DNA from: Anaerolineae bacterium
Lineage (GTDB): Bacteria > Chloroflexota > Anaerolineae > B4-G1
DNA length: 15,014 nucleotides
Reading direction: 5' to 3'
Assembly: GCA_016783285.1 (NCBI GenBank)
Contig: JADHWW010000150.1
Coordinates: forward strand, 1-15,014
The number at the start of each line of letters is the position of its first letter. Position 1 is the first letter of the stretch. The notes beneath the pieces are model-generated. The model made no database searches and had not been told where the DNA came from. It worked only from the letters and a program-made list of their open reading frames with translations. The position numbers and the translations under genes are program-made. Positions 6,809 through 15,014 of this stretch are shown one piece after another.

Positions 6809-9800
6809 TGGAGGATATAGCGTTTCAATTGGCCGAGAGCCACGTCGTCTCTCGCCGCCCCAGGCCCAGGCCTCCGCTTCTGGACCGCCTCCGCGAACAG
6901 GAATCGCTCTTGCGCGACACCTATGAGTATTTCGCACAGGTGTCTGAGACACAGCGTGCCCTCCCTTACGCGGCCGAATGGCTGCTGGACAACTTCCACG
7001 TGGTACAACAAGCACTGCGCCAGGTTCGCGAGGACATGCCGGCAGGCTACTATCGCCAGTTGCCCAAACTCGGCATTTCCTCCCCGGCCTCCCTGGAAGG
7101 TTATCCTCGCATCTATGCACTGGCGCGGGAGGTGATCGGGTACTGCGAGAGCCACCTCGATCTCGACCGGGCGACGCGCTTCGTCCATGCCTATCAACAA
7201 GTCACACCCCTGACTATGGGAGAATTGTGGGCGCTGCCAACAATGCTGCGCCTGGGGACCCTGGAATGTCTGGCTCAGGCAATCGCCCGCATCGCGGAAC
7301 TGCCCCCCCCTCTGTCCCCCCCATTGGGGGGGATGCCTCCCTACCCTGGCCCCTCCACAAAGCAGGAATGGGAAGGGGAAACCCACCCCGCTTTCGTGCC
7401 TCTACCCCACGATCTGGCAGACGAGGCAGTCGTTGCCAACTGTATCCTCAGCCTGCGCGCACTGGCGACCCAGGATTGGAAACCGTTCTTCGAAAGCGTC
7501 AGCCAGGTGGAGCAGATATTGCGCCGCGACCCGGCTGCCGTTTATGCCCGCATGGACTTCGACACCCGCGATCGCTATCGCGGGGTGATTGAGGAACTGG
7601 CCCTGGCGACGGGCCGGAACGAGGGAGAGGTTGCCCGGGAAGCAATTCGGCTGGCCAAAAGCGCATCCACTCGAATCGGAGAGGAGAAACAAAGTGGGTT
7701 ATCAGGTGCACCTCGTGTCACCCACGTCGGTTTCTATCTCCTGGACACAGGCCGCGCCCAACTTGAGGCCTGCCTGGGCTATCGCCCTCGCTTGGGCGCT
7801 CGCCTGCACCGCTGGCTGTTTGGCCATCCTATGCTGGTGTACCTGGGCAGCATCGCCTGGCTTACATTGATCATCCTGCTCGGCCCGGTGTATTATGCCT
7901 TCGTCGCTGGCGGGACTCTCGCGCAATTGATAGGAGCGGGGCTGTTGATCCTGCTACCGGCTACAGCCATCGCTGTTCACCTGGTCAACCGGCTGATCAC
8001 GCACACAGTGCCACCCCGGGTGTTACCCAAGATGGACTTCCAGGCAAGCATCCCGGCCGAATATAGCACGATAGTGGTCGTCCCTGCGCTCTTGAACGAC
8101 GACAGCGAAGTCCAATCTCTGCTGCACCAATTGGAACTTCACTTTCTCGGAAACGAGGATCCTCATCTGCGCTTTGCGCTGCTCACTGATTTCGCCGACG
8201 CACCACAAAAGTACATGCCGGGCGACGACACATTGCTTGAGCAGATCAAGGCCGGTGTCCGGGCCCTCAACAAGAAATACGGCCGGCGGGTCGCTGCTCC
8301 ATTTTATCTCTTCCACCGCGACCGGGAGTGGAACGAAGCCGAAGACTGCTGGATGGGCTGGGAGCGCAAACGGGGTAAGTTGGTTGAGTTCAATCGGTTG
8401 CTTAGCGGCGAGGAAACCGCTTATACCGAGCAGATCGGGGACAAAAACGGCCTGCAGGGTATCAGGTACGCCATCACACTGGATGCGGACACGCTCTTGC
8501 CTCGGGATGGTGCGCGTCGTCTGATTGCCACTCTGGCGCACCCACTGAACCAGGCCGAATTTGCCCCCCCCTCTGTCCCCCCCATTGGGGGGGAGGAAAG
8601 GGGGGGCAGCACTGTGATCGCCGGGTACACAGTGCTCCAGCCTCGAGTGGAGATCAAGCCGACCAGCGCTGGCCGGTCACTGTTCGCGCAGGTCTTCGCC
8701 GGGGACACCGGGTTGGATCTGTACACACGGGCGGTGTCCAGCGTGTACCAGGACTTATTTGGTGAAGGGATCTATGCTGGCAAGGGCATCTACGACGTTG
8801 TCGCTTTCGAACGCGGCCTGACTGGGCTTGTACCCGACAATGCTTTGCTCAGCCATGATCTGTTTGAGGGCATCCACGGGCGCACTGGGCTGGTGACAGA
8901 CGTGATTCTGTATGAAGACTATCCCTCACACTATCTCGCCTACACGCGCCGGTTGCACCGTTGGGTGCGCGGGGATTGGCAACTGTTGCCCTGGCTGTTG
9001 CCCAGAGTGCCCCGTGCAGACGGCAGGAAGATGCCTAATGACCTCTCCGTGCTCGACCGCTGGAAGATTCTGGACAATCTGCGCCGTAGCCTGCTCGCAC
9101 CGGCACTGCTGGCTTTTCTGATCGCCGGATGGTTATGGTTGCCTGGATCGGCGCTGGTGTGGACACTGGCGGTAATGCTGGCATTGGCCGTGATGGTTTT
9201 TGCCGGCCTGGTTACCGTATTGCTTCACCGACTGCGAGGAACATTGTTGGCCTGGACCACACATTCGGTGGGGATGGATGCTCTCCGCTGGCTGCTGGCG
9301 TTGGTCTCCCTCCCCTACGAGACCTTAGTCGTGCTGGATGCCATCGCGTGCACCCTGGTCCGTCTGACCATCACCCGCAAGCGATTGTTGCAATGGACCA
9401 CGGCTGCACATACGATACGGCTGTTTAGCAAAGAAACGAAGTTAGGATTGCTCTGGAAGCAGATGGGCAGCGTGTCACTTCTGGTCCTGGGGCTGGCTTT
9501 GCTGGTGGGACTGATTAACCCGGTGGCGTTGCTAGTTGCCGCGCCACTGCTGTTTGTGTGGATGGTGTCCCCTTACATAGCCTATTGGGTCAGCCGGCCT
9601 GTAGTCCACGAACGAACCTCGCTCCCCGCTGGTCAACGCCAACAGTTGCGCTGCCTGGCTCGCCGCACATGGTTCTACTTCGAGCGCTTCGTCGGCCCGG
9701 AGGACCACTGGTTGCCCCCCGACCACTTCCAGGAAGACCCGCGCGGACTCGTCGCGCACCGCACCTCGCCCACCAACATAGGATTGCTGCTGCTTTCCAC

Positions 9801-12800
9801 CCTGGCCGCCTACGACCTGGGCTACATCGGCCTGATGGACCTGGTGTTGCGGCTGCGCGCCACCTTCGACACTATGGACAAACTGGAGCGGTATCGGGGC
9901 CACTTCTTGAACTGGTACAGCACACACAACCTGGAGCCTCTGCCCCCGCCTTACGTGTCCACCGTGGACAGCGGCAACCTGGCAGGTTGCCTGTTGGCTC
10001 TCAAACAGGGCTGCCTGGCCCTGCCCCAGACCGCTCTGCATCGGCAGCACTGGCAGGGTCTGCTCGACACGCTGGGCGTCCTGGCGGAGATCGTCAAGAG
10101 CCTGGAGGGGATTGGCCTCGAGACAGCAGTCGCGCTGCTGGAAGCCCATCTGGCTCACACCCGCCAGCAGGTGCTGGCGGTGCAAGATGACCCCGCCGGT
10201 TCGGCACCTCTGCTGACCAGGCTGAGCAACACTGGCTGGCAGGAACTGGACCGGCTGTTGATGTCACTGGTCGAATCCGGCGCGCGCATCTCGGACGCCG
10301 CAGCCCTGCGTGACCTGCGCATCTGGTCGGAACGGGTGCATCACCAATTGCTCAACATGCGGAATGAATGGGACTTACTGCTGCCATGGCTTGTGCCTCT
10401 GAGTCAGCCGCCAGACCTGACAGGTTTCGGAAAACCTGTCAGGTCTGCCTGGCAAGCGCTGCGGGACACCCTGCCGATCACACCCCGCCTCGGCGAGGTG
10501 CCCGATATCTGCAAAGCAGCGCAGGCACGACTGAAACAACTGCAACACCTGCTGGACCAAGACCCTCCCACCCCCGAGTCTATCGAACGGGTACAAGAGG
10601 CTCGCGCCTGGTGCGCGGGCCTGGCCAAGGAGTTGGACTCCGCCCGTTTGGTCGCAGAGGGCTTGCTGATCGGTATTCAAGGCCTGAGCGGTCAGGTAGA
10701 GGCATACTTCCGGGCCATGGATTTTGGCTTCCTGCTTGATTCGCAGCGCCGCGTGTTCCACCTTGGTTACAATGTAGCAACTGGAAAACTGGATAGCAAC
10801 CACTATGACCTGCTGGCCTCCGAAGCACGGCTAGCCAGCCTTCTGGCCATCGCCAAGGATGATGTCCCCCAGAATCACTGGCTCCATCTGGCCCGCCCCC
10901 TTTCCCGGATTGACGGCACGCGGGGACTTCTCTCGTGGAACGGAAGCATGTTCGAGTATCTCATGCCCTCCCTGCTGATGCGCAGTTACGAGGGCACGCT
11001 TCTGGACCAAACCTGCCAGGCAGTTGTCCATCGCCAGATTGCATACGCCCGCCAGAAGGACGTGCCTTGGGGTATTTCGGAGTCAGGCTACTATGGCTTT
11101 GACGCAGCATTGAACTACCAGTACCGGGGATTCGGCGTGCCGGGACTGGGGTTCAAACGCGGCCTGGGCGAGGATGTGGTGATTTCGCCGTACGCTTCGC
11201 TGCTTGCCCTGCCGCTGCATCCCCGGGCTGTGTTGCAGAACATCGAGCATCTCATCGAACAGCAGATGCTTGGTCACTATGGCTTCTACGAGGCAATTGA
11301 CTATACTCGTTCCCGGCTGTCCCTGGGACAGAAAAGCGGGATCGTGCGCTCGTACATGGCCCATCACCAGGGCATGATCCTGCTCGCTCTGACCAACTAC
11401 CTCCAGGACGAACCGATGCCGCGTCGCTTTCACGCCGACCCCCGCGTGCAGAGCGTAGAGCTGCTCATGCAAGAGCAGATGCCACAGCAGTCCCCCATCG
11501 AGGCCCCGCATCCGGCGGAGGCCGGCATCTATCCTCCGGCTCAACCCCGCCCAACCTTGAGACCCTGGCGCGCGTGTGTGGACGGTCCACTACCACAGGT
11601 GCATTTCCTCTCCAACGGGCATTACGACCTGCTCATCACCAGCGCCGGCGGCGGCTACAGCCGTTGGCAGGGGGTGGACCTCACCCGCTGGCGTGCCGAT
11701 ACCACCCTGGACAACTGGGGAACCTGGCTCTACATCCAGGATAAAGATAGCGGCGACCTCTGGTCGGCGGGTTACCAGCCAACCGGTTCCCCACCAGAAA
11801 GCCAGGAGGTACTCTTCCACACCCACAAGGCTGAATTCCGGCGCCGCGACCACGACATCTCTCTGCACATGGAGATCACCGTTCCACCAGACGACGACGT
11901 CGAGCTCCGGCGCGTTACCCTGATCAATCACAGCGACCAGACCCGCCGGCTGATGCTGACCAGTTACGGCGAAGTTGTGCTCGCACCTCACGCTGCCGAC
12001 CTGCGCCATCCGGCGTTCAACAAGCTGTTCGTCGAGAGCGAATACCGGCCGGAGGTAAACGGACTGCTCTTCCGCCGCCGCCCTCGCTCGGCCGAGGAAG
12101 AACCGATCTACCTGGCCCACTTGCTGGTCGTGGGACGAGGGGGCAAGGTCACCGGCGCTCACGAAAGCGATCGCGCCCGCTTTCTGGGTCGGGGCCGGAC
12201 GGCCCGTTTTCCGGCAGCACTCTCCCCCCCCTCCGTCCCCCCCAATGGGGGGGATGAAAGGGGGGGCGGGCTCTCGGGCACCACCGGCGCGACCATGGAC
12301 CCGATCATGGCGCTCGGCCAGGAGGTCGTTCTGGAACCGCACGCGACGATGCAGGTCACCTACGTCACCCTGGCAGCCCGGTCGCGCGAGGAGGCATTGA
12401 CCCTGGCCCGCCGCTACAGAAGATGGCCCGTGATTGACCAGGGCTTTGACCAGGCTCGCTCTCGCAGCGAACTGGAACTGCGCCAACTTGATCTCACCAC
12501 ATCAGAAGTGGAACGCATCCAACAACTGCTTTCTGTGCTTCTCTATCCCCACCCTGCCCTGCGCGCCGACCCAACAACACTGGCGGCCAACAGTAAAGGG
12601 CAATCTGGACTATGGGCCTATGCCATTTCCGGCGACTATCCGGTCATCCTGGTGCACGTTAGCAGCCAGGAGGAAACAGCTCTGGTGCACGAATTGCTCC
12701 AGGCCCATGCATATTGGCGCAACCGGCAAGTCAAGATTGACCTGGTTGTCCTCAACCAACGAGACACCGGCTACGGTCAGGAGCTACACAACCAGTTACA

Positions 12801-15014
12801 CCGGTTGATCGCCCGCACGGGCGGCGATGCCTGGCTGAACCGGCGCGGCGGTATCTTCCTTCTGCGCGCCGACCAGATGAGTGAGGCCGACCAGGTGTTG
12901 CTGGAAACGGTCGCCCGGGCTGTCCTGGACGGGAAGAAAGGCCGGCTAGCCAAACAGTTGGGACGGCTGCACGAGCGGCCGGCCCACCTGCCGCACTTTG
13001 TCTCCACTTTATCCCCCTCTCAAGAAGAGGGACTCACCCCGCCACTGGTCCGTCCCACCGGCCTCCTCTTTGACAACGGACTGGGTGGCTTTAGCGCCGA
13101 CGGGCGCGAGTACATCATGTATCTTGAGCCAGGCCAGTGGACGCCGGCTCCCTGGATCAATGTCATCGCCACCCCCGGCTTTGGCTTCCTGGTCTCCGAA
13201 GCGGGATCGGGCTGTACCTGGGCGGCAAACAGCGGCGAGAATCGGCTGACTCCCTGGCATAACGACCCGGTGACCGACGCGCCGGGCGAGGCGCTCTATC
13301 TGCGCGACGAGGAAGTGGGACACGTCTGGTCGCCCACCCCTCTACCTGCAGGCGCGCCAGCCCCCTACCTGATCCGCCACGGCGCTGGCTACTCCGTCTT
13401 TGAACATAACAGCCACGGCCTCAAACAACGATTGCGTCTTTTTGCCGTCCCGGACGCGCCGGTGAAGGTGCTCGGGTTGCGGCTGGAGAACACATGGAAC
13501 CGCAACCGGCGCATCACCGCCACCCTCTACGCCGAGTGGGTGTTAGGCACGATCCGGGACACAACCCAGCAATATATCATTCCAGAGTTTGACGCCATTA
13601 GCAACGCGCTGTTGGCCCGCAACCCCTACAATGAAGAATTCAGCGAGCGAGTCGCCTTCTTGGCCGCCAGCAAAGAACCTCATGGCCTGACCACCGACCG
13701 CACCGAGTTTCTGGGGCGCGGAGGAAGTCTTCAGCACCCGGCTGCCCTCGACCGCGTCGGGCTAGCCAGCACGGTGAAGGCGGGCCTTGATCCCTGCGCT
13801 GGCTTACAGATCCACATCTGGTTGGCCCCTGGTGAGACGGAAGAAGTCTTCTTCCTGCTGGGCCAGGGCGCGGATCGACAAGAGGCACGCCAGTTGGTCG
13901 AGCGGTACCAGGATCCAGCGCAGGTAGAGGCCGCCTGGGAGGCTGTGAACGAATTCTGGGACAACCTGTTGGGCACTGTCACAGTGCGGACACCCGACCG
14001 GGCGATGGACCTATTGCTCAATCGCTGGCTGTTGTACCAGACACTCTCGTGCCGGGTGTGGGGACGCTCCGCGCTCTACCAATCAAGCGGCGCTCTTGGC
14101 TATCGCGACCAGTTACAGGACGTGATGGCTATGGTGCATGCCGCGCCTGACGTCGCCCGGGGCCACATCCTGAGCACAGCCCGCCACCAGTTCGAAGCGG
14201 GAGACGTGCTGCACTGGTGGCATCCGCCTTCAGGACGGGGGGTGCGTACGCGCTGCTCTGACGACTTGCTGTGGCTCCCCTTCGTCACGGCGCACTACGT
14301 GACCACCACCGGCGACAGATCAATCCTGGCCGAGGCGGTGCCGTTTCTCAAGAGCACCCCCCTGGAACCAGAGGAGACAGAGCGCTACGGGCATTACGAG
14401 ACTACTGCTGGGACCCATACTCTCTACGAGCACTGCCGTCGGGCGTTGGAGAAAGGGAGCACCGCCGGGTCGCACGGCCTGCCCCTGATCGGCAGCGGAG
14501 ATTGGAACGATGGACTGAACCAGGTGGGAATCGAGGGCCGAGGTGAAAGTGTGTGGTTGGGCTGGTTCCTCTACGCCACCCTGACACACTTCGCTTCCCT
14601 TTGTGAGCTCGTAGAGGATGACGGACAGGCCGCCGCGTATCGGCAGCAGGCCCAGAACCTGCGCCAGGCATTGGAAGCCAACAGTTGGGACGGGAAGTGG
14701 TACCGCCGCGCGTACTATGACGACGGCACGCCGCTGGGGTCGGCCGAAAACCGCGAATGCCGAATCGACTCCATCGCCCAATCGTGGGCCGTGCTCTCCG
14801 GGGCGGCTGACCCGGTACGTGCATCACAGGCAATGGACGCTGTTGCCGACCTACTTGTGCGCCTGGACGATCAACTGGTGCTGCTCTTCACCCCGCCGTT
14901 CGACGAGACGACGCGCGACCCCGGCTACATCAAGGGCTATCTACCAGGAATCCGGGAGAACGGCGGCCAGTATACCCACGCTGCACTGTGGGCTGCGTGG
15001 GCCTTCGCCAAGTT
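6808..15014 (+). CDS. ndvB: Cyclic beta-1,2-glucan synthase (NdvB/ChvB family), C terminus off window
   Basis: Open for 2735 codons without a stop; family members are about 2800-2900 residues, so only the last part is missing. ATG overlaps the usp stop by one base and AAAGGA precedes it. Order: N-terminal region with DPAAVYARMDFDTRDRYR (about 242-259); membrane helices about 342-368 and 371-395; GT84 glycosyltransferase from about 415 with LTDFADAP, WMGWERKRGKL, D559-A-D561 and HRWVRGDWQ (717-725); helices about 762-802, 826-854 and 888-930; glucoamylase-like cyclisation domain with TVDSGNLAG, MDFGFLLD (1304-1311), SWNGSMFEYLMPSLLM, PWGISESGYYGF and AHHQGM (1518-1523); two sugar-binding sandwich regions (from about 1592 and 2082); GH94 barrel with GSGDWNDGLN (2562-2571) and RENGGQYTHAALW. 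It makes a cyclic beta-1,2-glucan from UDP-glucose at the membrane. At least four palindromic repeats interrupt it in frame. Confidence 0.95.
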   Translation, partial: MEDIAFQLAESHVVSRRPRPRPPLLDRLREQESLLRDTYEYFAQVSETQRALPYAAEWLLDNFHVVQQALRQVREDMPAGYYRQLPKLGISSPASLEGYPRIYALAREVIGYCESHLDLDRATRFVHAYQQVTPLTMGELWALPTMLRLGTLECLAQAIARIAELPPPLSPPLGGMPPYPGPSTKQEWEGETHPAFVPLPHDLADEAVVANCILSLRALATQDWKPFFESVSQVEQILRRDPAAVYARMDFDTRDRYRGVIEELALATGRNEGEVAREAIRLAKSASTRIGEEKQSGLSGAPRVTHVGFYLLDTGRAQLEACLGYRPRLGARLHRWLFGHPMLVYLGSIAWLTLIILLGPVYYAFVAGGTLAQLIGAGLLILLPATAIAVHLVNRLITHTVPPRVLPKMDFQASIPAEYSTIVVVPALLNDDSEVQSLLHQLELHFLGNEDPHLRFALLTDFADAPQKYMPGDDTLLEQIKAGVRALNKKYGRRVAAPFYLFHRDREWNEAEDCWMGWERKRGKLVEFNRLLSGEETAYTEQIGDKNGLQGIRYAITLDADTLLPRDGARRLIATLAHPLNQAEFAPPSVPPIGGEERGGSTVIAGYTVLQPRVEIKPTSAGRSLFAQVFAGDTGLDLYTRAVSSVYQDLFGEGIYAGKGIYDVVAFERGLTGLVPDNALLSHDLFEGIHGRTGLVTDVILYEDYPSHYLAYTRRLHRWVRGDWQLLPWLLPRVPRADGRKMPNDLSVLDRWKILDNLRRSLLAPALLAFLIAGWLWLPGSALVWTLAVMLALAVMVFAGLVTVLLHRLRGTLLAWTTHSVGMDALRWLLALVSLPYETLVVLDAIACTLVRLTITRKRLLQWTTAAHTIRLFSKETKLGLLWKQMGSVSLLVLGLALLVGLINPVALLVAAPLLFVWMVSPYIAYWVSRPVVHERTSLPAGQRQQLRCLARRTWFYFERFVGPEDHWLPPDHFQEDPRGLVAHRTSPTNIGLLLLSTLAAYDLGYIGLMDLVLRLRATFDTMDKLERYRGHFLNWYSTHNLEPLPPPYVSTVDSGNLAGCLLALKQGCLALPQTALHRQHWQGLLDTLGVLAEIVKSLEGIGLETAVALLEAHLAHTRQQVLAVQDDPAGSAPLLTRLSNTGWQELDRLLMSLVESGARISDAAALRDLRIWSERVHHQLLNMRNEWDLLLPWLVPLSQPPDLTGFGKPVRSAWQALRDTLPITPRLGEVPDICKAAQARLKQLQHLLDQDPPTPESIERVQEARAWCAGLAKELDSARLVAEGLLIGIQGLSGQVEAYFRAMDFGFLLDSQRRVFHLGYNVATGKLDSNHYDLLASEARLASLLAIAKDDVPQNHWLHLARPLSRIDGTRGLLSWNGSMFEYLMPSLLMRSYEGTLLDQTCQAVVHRQIAYARQKDVPWGISESGYYGFDAALNYQYRGFGVPGLGFKRGLGEDVVISPYASLLALPLHPRAVLQNIEHLIEQQMLGHYGFYEAIDYTRSRLSLGQKSGIVRSYMAHHQGMILLALTNYLQDEPMPRRFHADPRVQSVELLMQEQMPQQSPIEAPHPAEAGIYPPAQPRPTLRPWRACVDGPLPQVHFLSNGHYDLLITSAGGGYSRWQGVDLTRWRADTTLDNWGTWLYIQDKDSGDLWSAGYQPTGSPPESQEVLFHTHKAEFRRRDHDISLHMEITVPPDDDVELRRVTLINHSDQTRRLMLTSYGEVVLAPHAADLRHPAFNKLFVESEYRPEVNGLLFRRRPRSAEEEPIYLAHLLVVGRGGKVTGAHESDRARFLGRGRTARFPAALSPPSVPPNGGDERGGGLSGTTGATMDPIMALGQEVVLEPHATMQVTYVTLAARSREEALTLARRYRRWPVIDQGFDQARSRSELELRQLDLTTSEVERIQQLLSVLLYPHPALRADPTTLAANSKGQSGLWAYAISGDYPVILVHVSSQEETALVHELLQAHAYWRNRQVKIDLVVLNQRDTGYGQELHNQLHRLIARTGGDAWLNRRGGIFLLRADQMSEADQVLLETVARAVLDGKKGRLAKQLGRLHERPAHLPHFVSTLSPSQEEGLTPPLVRPTGLLFDNGLGGFSADGREYIMYLEPGQWTPAPWINVIATPGFGFLVSEAGSGCTWAANSGENRLTPWHNDPVTDAPGEALYLRDEEVGHVWSPTPLPAGAPAPYLIRHGAGYSVFEHNSHGLKQRLRLFAVPDAPVKVLGLRLENTWNRNRRITATLYAEWVLGTIRDTTQQYIIPEFDAISNALLARNPYNEEFSERVAFLAASKEPHGLTTDRTEFLGRGGSLQHPAALDRVGLASTVKAGLDPCAGLQIHIWLAPGETEEVFFLLGQGADRQEARQLVERYQDPAQVEAAWEAVNEFWDNLLGTVTVRTPDRAMDLLLNRWLLYQTLSCRVWGRSALYQSSGALGYRDQLQDVMAMVHAAPDVARGHILSTARHQFEAGDVLHWWHPPSGRGVRTRCSDDLLWLPFVTAHYVTTTGDRSILAEAVPFLKSTPLEPEETERYGHYETTAGTHTLYEHCRRALEKGSTAGSHGLPLIGSGDWNDGLNQVGIEGRGESVWLGWFLYATLTHFASLCELVEDDGQAAAYRQQAQNLRQALEANSWDGKWYRRAYYDDGTPLGSAENRECRIDSIAQSWAVLSGAADPVRASQAMDAVADLLVRLDDQLVLLFTPPFDETTRDPGYIKGYLPGIRENGGQYTHAALWAAWAFAK
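7303..7332. repeat. C8/G7 hairpin repeat, copy 1 (in frame)
   Basis: C8-TCTGT-C7-ATT-G7, read as PPPLSPPLGG at residues 166-175 of the glucan synthase. The outer G7 arm seen in copies 2 and 3 is absent; a proline- and glycine-rich stretch follows to about residue 190 and may be part of the same insert. Codon phase differs from copies 2 and 3. Confidence 0.85.
8564..8606. repeat. C8/G7 double-hairpin repeat, copy 2 (in frame)
   Basis: 43 nt: C8-TCTGT-C7-ATT-G7-AGGAAA-G7. Read as PPSVPPIGGEERGG (587-600) in the GT84 domain, just after the DAD motif region and before GYTVLQPRVE. Confidence 0.9.
10413..10446. repeat. Perfect 15-bp inverted repeat (in frame)
   Basis: Arms AGACCTGACAGGTTT (10413-10427) and AAACCTGTCAGGTCT (10432-10446) around a 4-nt loop. 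Read as PDLTGFGKPVRS at about 1202-1213 of the glucan synthase. From memory this AGACCTGACAGGTTT palindrome is dispersed in many genomes. Confidence 0.9.
12224..12266. repeat. C8/G7 double-hairpin repeat, copy 3 (in frame)
   Basis: 43 nt: C8-TCCGT-C7-AAT-G7-ATGAAA-G7, same length and codon phase as copy 2. Read as PPSVPPNGGDERGG (about 1807-1820) between the glucoamylase-like and GH94 parts. Confidence 0.9.
13015..13031. repeat. Short inverted repeat CCCTCT/AGAGGG (possible fifth insert)
   Basis: CCCTCT-CAAGA-AGAGGG (13015-13031) encodes part of STLSPSQEEGLTPP, a low-complexity stretch just before the conserved PTGLLFDNGLGGF motif. Likely another inserted repeat, but shorter and less distinctive than the others. 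Confidence 0.45.

Noticed and set aside
7303..12266. Frameshift or pseudogene in the glucan synthase at the C/G tracts
   Set aside because: The frame read from 6808 keeps conserved motifs on both sides of every tract, up to the window end.
11590..12486. 298-codon minus-strand open frame inside the glucan synthase
   Set aside because: Antisense shadow of a conserved coding region; no recognisable motifs and no promoter or ribosome-binding site.

Overview
The window looks like chromosome from a GC-rich bacterium, most likely a member of the Chloroflexota (Anaerolineae-like). This is inferred from three things: the protein types (a 6-pyruvoyl-tetrahydropterin-synthase-related membrane protein, a PAS-PAS-GAF histidine kinase, a tandem universal stress protein and a giant cyclic beta-1,2-glucan synthase), the roughly 60% GC, and the many short palindromic repeats in and between genes. 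No similarity search was possible, so the taxonomy is tentative.

Layout. The minus-strand block (about 1-2750) reads from right to left: a good extended -10 promoter, then sucC and sucD (succinyl-CoA synthetase beta and alpha, 9 bp apart), then 38 bp later a polytopic membrane protein that runs off the left edge. A second promoter points the other way at about 2834-2861. It heads a gene-free stretch (about 2868-3353) that appears to encode a structured RNA of about 250 nt ending in a perfect 14-bp terminator. This is followed by a four-copy 21-bp tandem repeat and a long inverted repeat. The plus strand then carries a hybrid sensor histidine kinase (3354-5669), a textbook TTGACT-17-TATACT promoter, and a two-gene operon. 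That operon is a tandem-domain universal stress protein (5852-6808) and, overlapping its stop codon by one base, a cyclic beta-1,2-glucan synthase (GT84 / glucoamylase-like / GH94) that is still open at the right edge after 2735 codons.

How the genes relate. sucCD is central metabolism (TCA cycle, substrate-level phosphorylation). The kinase, stress protein and glucan synthase suggest an envelope or osmotic stress module, but only usp and the glucan synthase are clearly co-transcribed; no response regulator is in view.

Most striking signal. Short palindromic or tandem repeats of several unrelated families have invaded coding sequence in frame. The glucan synthase carries three copies of a C-tract/G-tract double hairpin, one perfect 15-bp inverted repeat and a probable fifth insert. 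The histidine kinase carries a repeat inside its ATP-binding domain. The membrane protein's first transmembrane helix is partly written in a tandem heptamer. The second point of interest is the structured RNA at about 2868-3116, whose 3' part can form mutually exclusive hairpins like a transcription attenuator. I could not assign it to a known family.
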